From: Phytopseudomonas daroniae
GTDB taxonomy: Bacteria; Pseudomonadota; Gammaproteobacteria; Pseudomonadales; Pseudomonadaceae
Length of the DNA: 46,750 nt
Direction: 5' to 3'
Assembly (NCBI RefSeq): GCF_004327285.1
Contig: NZ_QJUI01000026.1
Coordinates: 1 to 46,750, forward strand
Notes under the pieces: generated by a model
Seen by the model: only the letters and a program-made list of their open reading frames with translations
The model's database searches: none
Told to the model about the DNA's origin: nothing
Position numbers and translations under genes: made by a program
In this document: positions 1 to 13,496 of the stretch, one piece after another
Numbering within the stretch: the stretch's first letter is position 1
How the letters are laid out: every line of letters starts with the position of its first letter

Positions 1-76
1 CTGGATCGCTTGGCTTGCCCAGGCAATGTGGCTCCATCTTCGCCCATTGGGCGTCGGTGAGTACAAGTCTAGTCAT
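1..76 (-). CDS. IS5-family transposase, N-terminal fragment (runs off the window)
   Basis: Read on the minus strand from ATG at 74-76, the first 25 codons give MTRLVLTDAQWAKMEPHC and then LGKPSDP. This is the characteristic N-terminus of the first reading frame of IS5-family transposases, which cut and join DNA with a DDE active site. Only the start is visible; the catalytic domain lies outside the window. Whether the element is intact cannot be judged. The family call rests on recognising this N-terminal signature. Confidence 0.8.
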   Translation of the reverse strand, partial: MTRLVLTDAQWAKMEPHCLGKPSDP

Positions 77-131
77 ACCCAAAATTTCACCACAGGAAGG
101 CGGGGTAGGGAAAGCTGTATCTCAACAGACC
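1..131 (-). mobile_element. end of an IS5-type insertion sequence
   Basis: The transposase start is followed outward by about 55 noncoding bases. At position 132 the sequence switches abruptly to a dispersed repeat that also occurs at 39126-39155. That switch is the best estimate of the element boundary. The bases there read CTAG, which would suit a TA or CTAG target. The terminal inverted repeat cannot be confirmed because the other end is outside the window. Confidence 0.55.
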
Positions 132-161
132 CTAGGCTACGCGCCCCGATCCATCCTACGG
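132..161. repeat. copy of a dispersed 30-bp repeat
   Basis: These 30 bases match the reverse complement of 39126-39155 at 29 of 30 positions (core CTACGCGCCCCGATCC). The match stops exactly where the insertion element seems to begin. This is a short intergenic repeat of the kind common in pseudomonads. Confidence 0.75.
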
Positions 162-175
162 AGTTGATCCGCCAT

Positions 176-421
176 CTATTGACGATCTGCTTTGCCGTCT
201 GCTGCGAACAAGCGGTCAGCGATGGCGGTGCCTTTTTCCAGGCCTTCTGCGGTTAGCCATACTGATTTGTTTTTTCCTCGTGGGTCGTCGATCAAACCTT
301 GTTGGTGCAGGGCGTTCATCACGTCGAAATCGAAGCCTTTCCAAGATCGTCCACCGTCGAAACTGAAGGTGGCAAGAAGTGCCAGTACGGTTTCTTCGAT
401 ACGTTTTGGGTCGTATTCCAC
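176..421 (-). CDS. DUF6429 family protein
   Basis: An 81-residue cytosolic protein of unknown function. It resembles the small DUF6429 family: an N-terminal acidic helix, the segment AWKGFDFDVMNALH-like at about 28-40 (here SWKGFDFDVMNALHQQG), then DPRGKNKSVWLTAEG near 47-61. The start is GTG at 419-421, supported by a clear AAAGGAG Shine-Dalgarno at 430-436. It lies 22 nt downstream of selO on the same strand, so it may be the last gene of that operon, or it may belong with the neighbouring insertion element. No catalytic motif is visible. Confidence 0.7.
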   Translation of the reverse strand: MEYDPKRIEETVLALLATFSFDGGRSWKGFDFDVMNALHQQGLIDDPRGKNKSVWLTAEGLEKGTAIADRLFAADGKADRQ

Positions 422-443
422 GGTTCTGTCTCCTTTGCAGGTT

Positions 444-1903
444 TCACGATGAGCAACTGATCTCCAGGTGCTTGCCCCAGTCCGGCGGGCGCTGGGCGTA
501 GCGTTCCTTGCCGGCCTGCTGTTCGAACGGTCGGTTCAGCACTTCGTGCAGTTCGCGCACGGGCGCATAGTCGCCCTGTTCGGCGGCGGCGATGGCTTCC
601 TGGGCGAGGTAGTTGCGTAGCACGTAGAGCGGGTTGACGGCGTGCATGCGTGCCTGGCGAGCAGTCTGATCGTTGTCTTCGCGTGCGCAGCGGGCCAGGT
701 AGTCGGCGCCCCAGGCATCGAAGCCCTTGAGGTCGACGAAGTCATCACGTACCACGTTGAGAGCATCGGTTGGTGCCTGTTCGCCGAGGTGGCGGAAGAA
801 CAGGTGGTAGTCCGTGGATTTGCCTGCCTGCATCAATGTCAGCAGGCGCTGGAGCAGTTCTTCGTCTCCGTCCTCGGCCGTAGTGAAGCCCAGGCGCTTG
901 CGCATCAGGTCGTTGTAGTGAGCCTGGTACAGGGGCAGGAACAGGTCGAGGTTTTCGCGCAGGGTGTCGACTTCGACCAGCGGCGTCAGTGCCTGGGCCA
1001 GAGCCGAGAGGTTCCAGTGGGCGATGGGTACCTGGTTGCTGAAGCTGTAGCGGCCGGTGTCGTCGGAGTGATTGCAGATGTGGTTGGCATCGAAGTCGTC
1101 GAGGAAGGCGTAGGGGCCGAAGTCGAAGGTGATGCCGAGGATCGACATGTTGTCGGTGTTCATCACCCCGTGGCAGAAACCGTAGGCCTGCCAGCGGGCG
1201 ATCAACTCGGCGGTGCGCTCCAGCACGGCGCGGAACAAGGCTTCGTAGGGCTGTGGCTGTTCCAGGCATTGCGGGTAATGACAGGCGAGCACGTGGTCGG
1301 CGAGCTGTTTGAGCTGGTCGTGCTGGCGCGTGTAATAGAAATATTCGAAATGGCCGAAGCGAATATGGCTCTGCGCCAGGCGTACCAGCATGGCCGCGGT
1401 TTCCTGCTTCTCGCGCCAGACTGGCGTGCTGGAGCCGGTAACGCACAGAGCGCGTGAGCTGGGAACGCCGAGGGCATGCAGGGCTTCACTGGCGAGGAAC
1501 TCGCGGATCGAGCTGCGCAGCACGGCGCGGCCGTCGCCCATGCGCGAGTACGGCGTCATGCCGGCGCCCTTGAGGTGCAGATCCCAGTGCTCGCCCGCGT
1601 GGTTGAGCACTTCACCCAGCAGCAGGCCACGGCCATCGCCGAGGCGCGGGCTGTAGCCGCCGAACTGGTGGCCGGAATAGACCATGGCCCGCGGCTCGGC
1701 ATCGCTCCACAGCTGGTTGCCGGAGAACAGCTCGGCGAACACCTCGCGCTGCGCTTCCTGCGGGTCGAGGTCGAGGAGCGCCAGGGCGTCGTGGCTGACC
1801 ACTACCAGGCGCGGCTCGGCGATGGGCTCGGGCAGCACATGGGTTGAAAAGCTGTCGCCGAGCCCGGCGAAACGGTTGTCGAAGGTCAGGGTGTCGAGGG
1901 TTT

Positions 1904-1907
<4 letters not shown>
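444..1907 (-). CDS. selO: protein adenylyltransferase SelO (YdiU)
   Basis: A pseudokinase-fold enzyme that transfers AMP from ATP to Ser, Thr or Tyr of target proteins and is linked to oxidative stress. At 487 residues it has normal family length. Visible signatures are the lysine-bearing DLHLKGAGMTPYSR segment, GDGRAVLRSSIREFL, the metal-binding CHGVMNTDNM and the DFG-like ITFDFGPYAFLDDF. The C-terminus ends SCSS, the position where eukaryotic SelO carries selenocysteine. Its ATG overlaps the stop of the mechanosensitive channel gene by 4 nt (ATGA), so the two are probably translationally coupled. Confidence 0.95.
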
Positions 1908-5242
<3,335 letters not shown>

Positions 5243-5304
5243 GATCGCGGGGGAGGAGTCCTGCTGAGTCTACAGACTGGTAGAGAGTCCCGCGCGGCGA
5301 TCTG

Positions 5305-7047
<1,743 letters not shown>

Positions 7048-7218
7048 GGCGGTATGACTCCCGGGTCATGAGGCGAACCCGATTCTAGCCTGCACGCTGG
7101 CGCCGCTGTCAAAAATAGTTACAACTCCAATGTGCATCGACATCGTCTACGCAAAACGGGTGCTTCGTGCGCAGTGATCGCAGCCATTTCAGGGCGTAAC
7201 GCCTGCGAAGGGGCGCGA

Positions 7219-8190
7219 TCAGAGCCGCGAGCGAACCTGCTTTGGGGTGAGGCCGAACTGGCGCTTGAAGGCGGTGGCGAAGTTCGCTGCGCTGCCATAG
7301 CCCGCCAGCCAGGCCGCCTGGGCGACGCTGATACCTTCGCGCTCCAGCGCTTCACGGGCCTGGGTCAGTTTGCGCACGCGCTGGTATTCGAACAGCGTCA
7401 TGCCCTGGCTCGTCTGGAACTGGCGCTGCAGGGTGTTGATATTGACGCCGACATCCCGGGCGATGGCTTCCAGCGTCCAGTCATCGGCCTGGCCACTGTC
7501 GAGCAGTTCGATCACCCGGCGGATGCGCTGATGTTCCAGGGGGCGCAGGCCCGATGCCAGCGTCACCGGATGCTGGCTGAGCATGGCCAGGGCTTCGCTG
7601 GCGATCTCCAGGCTGCGGCTTTCCAGATAGAGGTTGTCGAGCAGCGCGCCATAACCGGGCGGGTTGAGAATCTGCTCGGCCAGGGTCTGCAGGCGCGCCG
7701 ACGGTTGCCAGCGGCGCATGGCCATGTGCTGGTTACTGAAACGAGTGATGGCGGCATGCTCGGGCTGGCCGTCCAGCCCGCCGCTATCCAGCCATTCCGG
7801 CGAAAGGCTGACCACCAGTTTGCGGATATGGGCGCCGCGTCGCGCCTTGCGGGAAAACAGCACGGGCTCGGCCAGGGAAACGGCGACGCCCTCGCAGCCG
7901 CTCGATCTGTCCGAGCCGAAGCTGACGTCGCGGTCGCCGTAACGTACGTCGCTGCGGCCTTCGAGAAACAGGACGAAATTCAGGCGCGGCTCGATCTGCA
8001 ACTGCGTGCTGAAGTTATGCAGCTCGTGGCAGTCGGAACTGTGCAGCGATAGCCCGGAGCGCAAGCGTAGCCAGCGCAGCTTGCCGCGAAACAGATCGCC
8101 CCTGCAGGGCTCGCTCTCGATCAGACGTAGATCAGGGCTGACCTGGCGGATCAATTCCTGGGGATGTACGACGGTATCCGGGCTGGTCAT
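7219..8190 (-). CDS. AraC-family regulator, PchR-like
   Basis: A transcription factor of about 323 residues with two C-terminal helix-turn-helix units in an AraC domain (IARDVGVNINTLQRQFQ and VAQAAWLAGYGSAANFATAFKRQFG). Its N-terminal sensor domain resembles PchR, the pyochelin-sensing activator. It is divergent from a FepA-type receptor, so it most likely activates that receptor in response to a ferric siderophore. The ATG at 8190 is preferred because AGG lies seven bases upstream; an ATG at 8196 would add two residues. The ligand is not known. Confidence 0.9.
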   Translation of the reverse strand: MTSPDTVVHPQELIRQVSPDLRLIESEPCRGDLFRGKLRWLRLRSGLSLHSSDCHELHNFSTQLQIEPRLNFVLFLEGRSDVRYGDRDVSFGSDRSSGCEGVAVSLAEPVLFSRKARRGAHIRKLVVSLSPEWLDSGGLDGQPEHAAITRFSNQHMAMRRWQPSARLQTLAEQILNPPGYGALLDNLYLESRSLEIASEALAMLSQHPVTLASGLRPLEHQRIRRVIELLDSGQADDWTLEAIARDVGVNINTLQRQFQTSQGMTLFEYQRVRKLTQAREALEREGISVAQAAWLAGYGSAANFATAFKRQFGLTPKQVRSRL

Positions 8191-8361
8191 GTGCATACCT
8201 GCGCGAGCGTGTCTGCGGCATCAGAAGAATGGCGCGAATCCGGCAGCTCGCTTTTGGCGAGCCAGGCACTGGCGGATGCTCTGGGGCAATCCGGCGAACA
8301 CGGGATGGATTCACGGGCGCCCATGCCGGAAACGCCGGGCAAGCCTACTGCTGTACAGCCC

Positions 8362-8380
8362 TTAAATGCAAATGATTCTT
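8362..8380. promoter_or_regulatory. Fur-box-like site 1 upstream of fepA-type receptor
   Basis: TTAAATGCAAATGATTCTT matches the 19-base Fur consensus at about 11 positions by hand alignment. It lies about 150 bases before the receptor start. On its own it is weak, but it is supported by the second site and by the iron-uptake context. Confidence 0.4.
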
Positions 8381-8404
8381 AAGTGATCGTTTGTCGCAGC
8401 AGCG

Positions 8405-8436
8405 TTTGCGCAAACATCATTCTCGCTTGCGCAAAC
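8405..8436. promoter_or_regulatory. direct repeat TTGCGCAAAC with 21-bp period, likely AraC-type operator
   Basis: The 10-mer TTGCGCAAAC occurs at 8406-8415 and again at 8427-8436, exactly two helical turns apart. The core TTTGCGCAAA of the first copy is itself palindromic. Spaced direct repeats on one DNA face are typical of AraC-family operators, and an AraC-family gene is adjacent. The link to that protein is inference. Confidence 0.6.
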
Positions 8437-8471
8437 CTTTTCCCTGTAACTACATGTAAAAATTCTCTTCT

Positions 8472-8490
8472 GTAAATGAGAATCGATAGT
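8472..8490. promoter_or_regulatory. Fur-box-like site 2 upstream of fepA-type receptor
   Basis: GTAAATGAGAATCGATAGT matches the Fur consensus at about 12 of 19 positions and keeps the typical ATGAGAATC core. It lies about 36 bases before the receptor start, where a bound repressor would block the promoter or early transcription. Confidence 0.55.
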
Positions 8491-8525
8491 CTTTGTCTGC
8501 CATCGTCAGTTTCGGGGAGAAATAC

Positions 8526-10772
8526 GTGGGAAATCGTCGTTATGGAGCTTGGCCGTGCAATCAGCTAGCCGCTGCGGTGCTGCTGGCCAGTGGGTTGACC
8601 GGCGTCGTGCAGGCCGATGAGGCCGTGGAACTGGAAGAAACCAAGGTCATCGCCACCGCCCAGGAGGAGCTCAAGCAGGCGCCCGGCGTCTCGGTGATCA
8701 GTGCCGAGGACATCCGCAAGCGCCCGCCAACCAATGATATTTCGGAGATCATCCGCACCATGCCGGGCGTCAATCTGACCGGCAACTCGACCAGTGGACA
8801 GCGCGGCAATAACCGACAGATCGATATTCGTGGCATGGGCCCGGAGAACACGCTGATCCTGATCGATGGCAAACCCGTTGCATCGCGCAACTCCGTGCGT
8901 ATGGGTTGGCGCGGCGAGCGTGACAGTCGCGGTGACACCAATTGGGTGCCTGCGGATCAGATCGAGCGCATAGAAGTCTTGCGTGGCCCGGCAGCGGCAC
9001 GCTACGGCAGTGGTGCAGCGGGTGGGGTCGTCAATATCATTACCAAGCAGCCGACCGACAAACACTCCGGTACGGCGACGATCTACGCCAACATGCCGCA
9101 ACATTCGGAGGAAGGCGCGACACGCCGCATGACGTTCGGGCTCAGTGGCCCGCTGGCGGAAAATCTCTCCTACCGCCTGTACGGCAACGTCAACAAGACC
9201 GATTCGGATGACCAGGACATCAATGAAGGCCATGAGTCGCTACGCACCGGGGTGCATGTCGGCAGCCTGCCAGCCGGACGCGAAGGTACCCGGAATCGGG
9301 ATGTCAACGGCCTGCTCGAGTGGCGCATGACCCCCGAGCAGACGGTCAAGCTGGAAGCCGGCTTCAGTCGCCAGGGCAACATTTATACCGGCGACACTCA
9401 GAACACCAATACCAACGGCACGGTGAGCAGCATGTTGGGGCGCGAAACCAACACGCTGTATCGGCAGAGCTATTCCATTACCCATGAAGGTGACTGGGCG
9501 TTTGGCTCTACGCTGAATTATCTGCAGTACGAGAACACTCGCAATGATCGCCTCAATGAAGGGTTGGCTGGGGGGACGGAAGGGATTTTTGCGAATGTCG
9601 GCAGTAACACCATCGAACTGAAAAACCTAACGGCTCACAGCGAAGTGAATCTGCCACTCTCGGGGATGTTCGAGCATGTGCTCACGCTTGGCGCCGAATG
9701 GACAGAGCAGCGCATGGAAGACCCCAGTTCCAACACTCAGACGGTCACGGAAGGCGGTAGTGTTCCAGGGCTAGCTGGAACCGATCGCAGTGTCGACTCT
9801 TCCGCGCGGATCGCCTCGCTGTTCTGGGAGGACAACATCGAAGTGCGCCCAGGAACGACGTTGACCCCGGGGTTGCGCTTCGATCATCACAGTCAGTCGG
9901 GCAGCAACTGGAGCCCTGCGCTGAATCTGTCGCACAAGCTGACAGATACGCTGGCCTTCAAGGCAGGTATCGCGCGAGCCTACAAGGCGCCGAACCTGTA
10001 CCAGAGCAACCCTGATTATCTGCTCTATAGTCGTGGGCAAGGCTGCTGGGGCGCGGGCGGTAGCTGCTACCTGATGGGCAACGAAAATCTCAAGGCGGAA
10101 ACCAGCGTGAACAAAGAGCTGGGACTGGAGTTTTCGCAAGACGGTCTGATCGCCGGGCTTACCTGGTTCCGTAACGACTACCGCAACAAGATCGAAGCGG
10201 GTACCACCGCCATCGGCTCCGCCAGTGGTGGTACTGGTAGTTACGCCGGCTCCGATATCTTTCAGTGGCACAACGTCGACCGTGCCGTGGTCGAAGGGCT
10301 TGAAGGCACGTTGACGTTACCCTTGTCGAGCGACCTGAGCTGGAGCAACAACTTCACCTACATGCTCAAGTCGCAGAACAAGGACACTGGCGACCGACTG
10401 TCGATCATTCCCCGCTATACCATCAATTCCACGTTGGACTGGCAGGCTACCGAGAAGCTGTCGTTGCAGGCCAGCACGGTGTACTACGGCAAGCAGCAGC
10501 CTAAGAAGCTGACCTATCAGGGGCTGCCAGCCACAGGGTCGGAAACCCGTGAAATTTCTCCCTATGCGATTGCCGGCGTCAGCGGTACCTATGCGTTCAG
10601 TGATCATCTCAGCCTTACGGCCGGGGTGAGCAACCTGTTCGACAAGCGCCTCTACCGCGAAGGCAATTCGCAATCCACAGGCGACTCGCCAAACGTCATC
10701 TACGGTGCTGGAGCCCATACCTATAACGAGCCAGGACGTACGTTTTACACCAGTGTAAGTACGTCGTTCTAA
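8526..10772 (+). CDS. fepA: TonB-dependent catecholate siderophore receptor, FepA/PfeA/PirA family
   Basis: An outer-membrane barrel of about 748 residues that imports ferric enterobactin-like chelates using TonB energy. I chose GTG at 8526 because GGGGAGA lies at 8514-8520; the frame can be extended 11 codons to a TTG with no such support. A signal peptide ends at VQADEA, and a TonB-box-like EETKVIATA follows. The plug carries the FepA hallmark GPENTLILIDGKPVASRNSV, and the protein ends in Phe as barrels usually do. Length equals FepA (about 746). The exact siderophore is not determined. Confidence 0.92.
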   Translation: MGNRRYGAWPCNQLAAAVLLASGLTGVVQADEAVELEETKVIATAQEELKQAPGVSVISAEDIRKRPPTNDISEIIRTMPGVNLTGNSTSGQRGNNRQIDIRGMGPENTLILIDGKPVASRNSVRMGWRGERDSRGDTNWVPADQIERIEVLRGPAAARYGSGAAGGVVNIITKQPTDKHSGTATIYANMPQHSEEGATRRMTFGLSGPLAENLSYRLYGNVNKTDSDDQDINEGHESLRTGVHVGSLPAGREGTRNRDVNGLLEWRMTPEQTVKLEAGFSRQGNIYTGDTQNTNTNGTVSSMLGRETNTLYRQSYSITHEGDWAFGSTLNYLQYENTRNDRLNEGLAGGTEGIFANVGSNTIELKNLTAHSEVNLPLSGMFEHVLTLGAEWTEQRMEDPSSNTQTVTEGGSVPGLAGTDRSVDSSARIASLFWEDNIEVRPGTTLTPGLRFDHHSQSGSNWSPALNLSHKLTDTLAFKAGIARAYKAPNLYQSNPDYLLYSRGQGCWGAGGSCYLMGNENLKAETSVNKELGLEFSQDGLIAGLTWFRNDYRNKIEAGTTAIGSASGGTGSYAGSDIFQWHNVDRAVVEGLEGTLTLPLSSDLSWSNNFTYMLKSQNKDTGDRLSIIPRYTINSTLDWQATEKLSLQASTVYYGKQQPKKLTYQGLPATGSETREISPYAIAGVSGTYAFSDHLSLTAGVSNLFDKRLYREGNSQSTGDSPNVIYGAGAHTYNEPGRTFYTSVSTSF

Positions 10773-10786
10773 GGGCGACTCGCCTT

Positions 10787-10815
10787 TGCGGGCACGGTCA
10801 TGGGCCGTGTCCGCA
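10787..10815 (+). terminator. hairpin after the receptor gene
   Basis: An 11-bp stem (TGCGGGCACGG with CCGTGTCCGCA, one G-U pair) encloses a 7-base loop. There is no T tract after it, so it may stabilise the mRNA end or pause transcription rather than terminate fully before the DUF2218 gene. Confidence 0.4.
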
Positions 10816-10867
10816 ATTCCCAATAAGCGCCGCCCAGCGGCCTACCACCATTGCGTGAGAGTTCTGC

Positions 10868-11167
10868 ATGACCCGATTACACGGCACCGTGGCTACGACC
10901 TCGGCCTCCCTGTACATGACCAAGCTGTGCAAGCATTTCCGCCACAAGATCACTGTCGAGTTCGATGCCCGGGAGGCACGGGCAGAATTTCCCTACGGTT
11001 TGTGCCTGATGTATGCCGATGAACAGGCGCTCAGCTTCGAGTGCCAGGCTCAGGACGATGAGGCTGTCGCGAAGATGCGCGCGGTGGTGGATGACCACCT
11101 GGTGCGCTTTGCGAGCAAGGAAGCATTGCAGATCGACTGGCGGGCGGGGCCGCAGGAAAACGCCTGA
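10868..11167 (+). CDS. DUF2218 domain protein
   Basis: A 99-residue soluble protein matching the DUF2218 family, with an N-terminal Ala/Thr-rich strand, the conserved LCKHFRHKITVEFD at about 20-33 and a final strand LQIDWR. The function of the family is not established. Members are small alpha-beta proteins often found near iron-uptake genes, and this one follows the siderophore receptor on the same strand. It may act in siderophore handling, but that is inference from context only. Confidence 0.8.
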   Translation: MTRLHGTVATTSASLYMTKLCKHFRHKITVEFDAREARAEFPYGLCLMYADEQALSFECQAQDDEAVAKMRAVVDDHLVRFASKEALQIDWRAGPQENA

Positions 11168-11201
11168 GCGGGCACCGCGGATGCGCTGCCCGTCTACGGA
11201 A

Positions 11202-12704
11202 TCAGCGAACGGTCAGCGCTATATCGATACGCTTGAGCCATTCGGCTTCGCTCTCGAAATCTGCCTGGGTCAGCGGGTTGGCGGCCAGCCAGCCATCGGG
11301 AAACTGGATCGCCAGGCTGGTGGGGCCGGCTTTCAAGCGCACGGTGGGCATGTTCTGGCTGCCGCGAATGTGGTGGAACAGGATGGCGAAACGCAGCAGC
11401 ACGCACAGGCGAACCAGCTTTATACCTTCCTCGCCGAATTCGGCGAGCTTGTCCTTGGGGATATTGCGGCGGTGGCCGCGCACCAGCAGCGCGAGCATCT
11501 GCTGATCCTGGCGCGAGAAGCCGGACAAGTCCGAGTGCTCGATCAGGTAGGCACCATGCTTGTGGTACTGATAGTGGGCGATGTCCAGGCCAACCTCATG
11601 CACCTTGGCAGCCCAGCTGAGCAGTTCGCGGTGCCAGTCGTCGGTCAGCTCCCAATCCTTGGCCACTCTATCCAGTGCGGACAGCGCTTTGGCTTCGACG
11701 CGGGCAGCCTGTTCCTGGTCGACGTGATAGCGCTCCATAAAGGCTGACAGGGTGCGTTCGCGCACGTCTTCATGCTGGTGGCGGCCGAGCAGGTCGTAGA
11801 GTACGCCTTCGCGCAGGGCGCCTTCGGAATGGCTCATGCGGTTCAGCTCACAGGCGTCGAAGATGGCTTCGAGAATCGCCAGGCCTGCCGGGAAGATCGG
11901 TCGACGATCAGGTTTGAGGCCGTCCAGATCGAGCTTTTCGATATCGCCGCATTTGAATACCTTGCGTTTGAGCCAGGCCAGGCCTTCGCTATTGACCTCG
12001 CCATTGCTCAAGCCCGCGGACTGGATGGTCAGGCCGATGGCCTTGATGGTGCCTGATGCGCCCACCGCATCCTGCCAGCCGATGCGGCGTAGAGCGTGCT
12101 CGATGCCCATGATTTCCAGACGCGCGGCGGTATAGGCCTGGGCGTAGCGTGCGGGGGTGATCTTGCCGTCCTTGAAATAACGCTGGGTGTAACTCACGCA
12201 GCCCATCTGCAGGCTTTCGCGCAGCAACGGCTCGAAACGCTGACCGATGATGAACTCGGTACTGCCACCGCCGATATCGGTGACCAGGCGTTTACCGGAC
12301 GTATCGGCAATGCTGTGCGACACGCCCAGGTAGATCAGGCGTGCTTCCTCGCGACCGGAAATGACTTCTACCTGATGACCGAGCAATGCCTCGGCGCGAC
12401 GGATGAACTCGGCCCGGTTGCGGGCTTCGCGCAACGCGTTGGTGCCGACGATGCGCACCGCGCCCTGGGGCAGGCTGTTGGTCAACTGGGCGAAGCGGCT
12501 CAGGCAGTCGAGGCCGCGTTGCATGGCCTCTTCGCTGAGCTGGCGATGCTCGTCGATACCGGCTGCCAACTGCACCTTGTCGCCAAGTCGCTCGAGGATG
12601 CGGATTTCGCCATGATCGGCTTTGGCCAGCACCATGTGGAAGCTGTTGGAGCCCAGGTCGATGGCGGCGACCAGGGGAAAGGACTCGGCATGGGAGTGCG
12701 GCAT
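11202..12704 (-). CDS. ppx: exopolyphosphatase Ppx
   Basis: A cytosolic enzyme that releases phosphate from the ends of polyphosphate; the family also includes the pppGpp hydrolase GppA. The 500-residue product begins MPHSHAESFPLVAAIDLGSN, with the actin/Hsp70-type phosphate loop DLGSNSFHMV. The second phosphate loop is VTDIGGGSTEF, and the C-terminal HD-like helical domain follows. The ATG at 12704 fits better than a TTG two codons upstream. It is divergent from trxA, as in P. aeruginosa. The polyphosphate kinase gene usually found beside it is not in this window. Confidence 0.95.
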   Translation of the reverse strand: MPHSHAESFPLVAAIDLGSNSFHMVLAKADHGEIRILERLGDKVQLAAGIDEHRQLSEEAMQRGLDCLSRFAQLTNSLPQGAVRIVGTNALREARNRAEFIRRAEALLGHQVEVISGREEARLIYLGVSHSIADTSGKRLVTDIGGGSTEFIIGQRFEPLLRESLQMGCVSYTQRYFKDGKITPARYAQAYTAARLEIMGIEHALRRIGWQDAVGASGTIKAIGLTIQSAGLSNGEVNSEGLAWLKRKVFKCGDIEKLDLDGLKPDRRPIFPAGLAILEAIFDACELNRMSHSEGALREGVLYDLLGRHQHEDVRERTLSAFMERYHVDQEQAARVEAKALSALDRVAKDWELTDDWHRELLSWAAKVHEVGLDIAHYQYHKHGAYLIEHSDLSGFSRQDQQMLALLVRGHRRNIPKDKLAEFGEEGIKLVRLCVLLRFAILFHHIRGSQNMPTVRLKAGPTSLAIQFPDGWLAANPLTQADFESEAEWLKRIDIALTVR

Positions 12705-12817
12705 GATCAATCAATCTCGAGGCAGAACCCCGTCATCGTGCCACGATAGGGCGCGCACGCCAACGCATACCGCCGTCGCAGGCATGCCGATCCAGGCTGA
12801 CAGGCAGAGCTGACAAA

Positions 12818-12840
12818 GCCTGGCAAGCCGTCTGCCAGGC
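12818..12840. promoter_or_regulatory. perfect 8-bp inverted repeat between ppx and trxA
   Basis: GCCTGGCA at 12818-12825 and TGCCAGGC at 12833-12840 are separated by seven bases in the divergent ppx/trxA region. It could be an operator or an RNA hairpin in the ppx leader. No regulator can be assigned. Confidence 0.35.
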
Positions 12841-12971
12841 GGCATTTTCCATCGTCGCCATCGATAGCCGATATAGTTACGCTCAATGGCGAGCGCCTTC
12901 CTGTGTCAGGCTAGCCGGGCTATGATGGTCGCCACTTTTATCGTTATTGCCTGCGAACACGGAGACTTCCC

Positions 12972-13298
12972 ATGAGTGAATTCATCACCAACGTCAGCGA
13001 TGCCAGCTTTGACCAGGATGTCATCCAGGCAGAAGGCCCGGTACTGGTCGACTACTGGGCTGAGTGGTGCGGCCCGTGCAAGATGATTGCACCGGTTCTG
13101 GACGAAATTTCCAAGGAATACCAGGGCAAGCTGAAGATCTGCAAACTGAACATCGACGAAAACCAGGACACCCCGCCGAAGTACGGCGTACGTGGCATCC
13201 CGACCCTGATGCTGTTCAAGAACGGCAGTGTCGAGGCCACCAAGGTCGGCGCCCTGTCCAAGTCGCAGTTGGCCGCTTTCATCGACGCCAACCTGTAA
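12972..13298 (+). CDS. trxA: thioredoxin 1
   Basis: A 108-residue cytosolic disulfide reductase that supplies electrons to ribonucleotide reductase and other enzymes. The active site WCGPCK places the redox cysteines at 33 and 36. The conserved cis-proline segment GIPTLMLFKNG is near residue 75. A Shine-Dalgarno GGAG at 12961-12964 fixes the ATG. A strong terminator follows, so trxA is probably transcribed alone, upstream of rho, as in many gamma-proteobacteria. Confidence 0.98.
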   Translation: MSEFITNVSDASFDQDVIQAEGPVLVDYWAEWCGPCKMIAPVLDEISKEYQGKLKICKLNIDENQDTPPKYGVRGIPTLMLFKNGSVEATKVGALSKSQLAAFIDANL

Positions 13299-13310
13299 GG
13301 TCGTCTGAAA

Positions 13311-13336
13311 AGCCCCGTAGACAACGGGGCTTTTTT
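13311..13336 (+). terminator. Rho-independent terminator of trxA
   Basis: AGCCCCGT at 13311-13318 pairs with ACGGGGCT at 13324-13331 around a five-base loop, and the T run extends to 13336. This is a canonical intrinsic terminator 13 bases after the trxA stop. Confidence 0.92.
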
Positions 13337-13496
13337 CTGTCTAAAGGCTAGACGCATTCGTAAAGCCGATGTTACATTCAGGCCCGTTGCTTTCCCTAAG
13401 CAACCCCCTGCACGCCGCTGCCAACGCATCCTAATCGAACATTCGACAATAAAGCGGGCGCCTGTCGCCTATCTGCGCTGCGGCCTCTCAAGCTCA

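Larger units (their letters stand above)
8197..8525. promoter_or_regulatory. divergent control region between AraC regulator and fepA-type receptor
   Basis: About 330 noncoding bases. The half nearest the receptor is AT-rich and holds two Fur-like sites, a direct repeat with 21-bp period, and an ATTCTC/GAGAAT inverted repeat at 8462-8467 and 8478-8483. The part next to the regulator is GC-rich and shows nothing I can name. Confidence 0.7.

Noticed and set aside
11169..11192. Terminator hairpin between the DUF2218 gene and ppx
   Set aside because: CGGGCA and TGCCCG can pair across 12 bases, but the stem is short and no T run follows on either strand.
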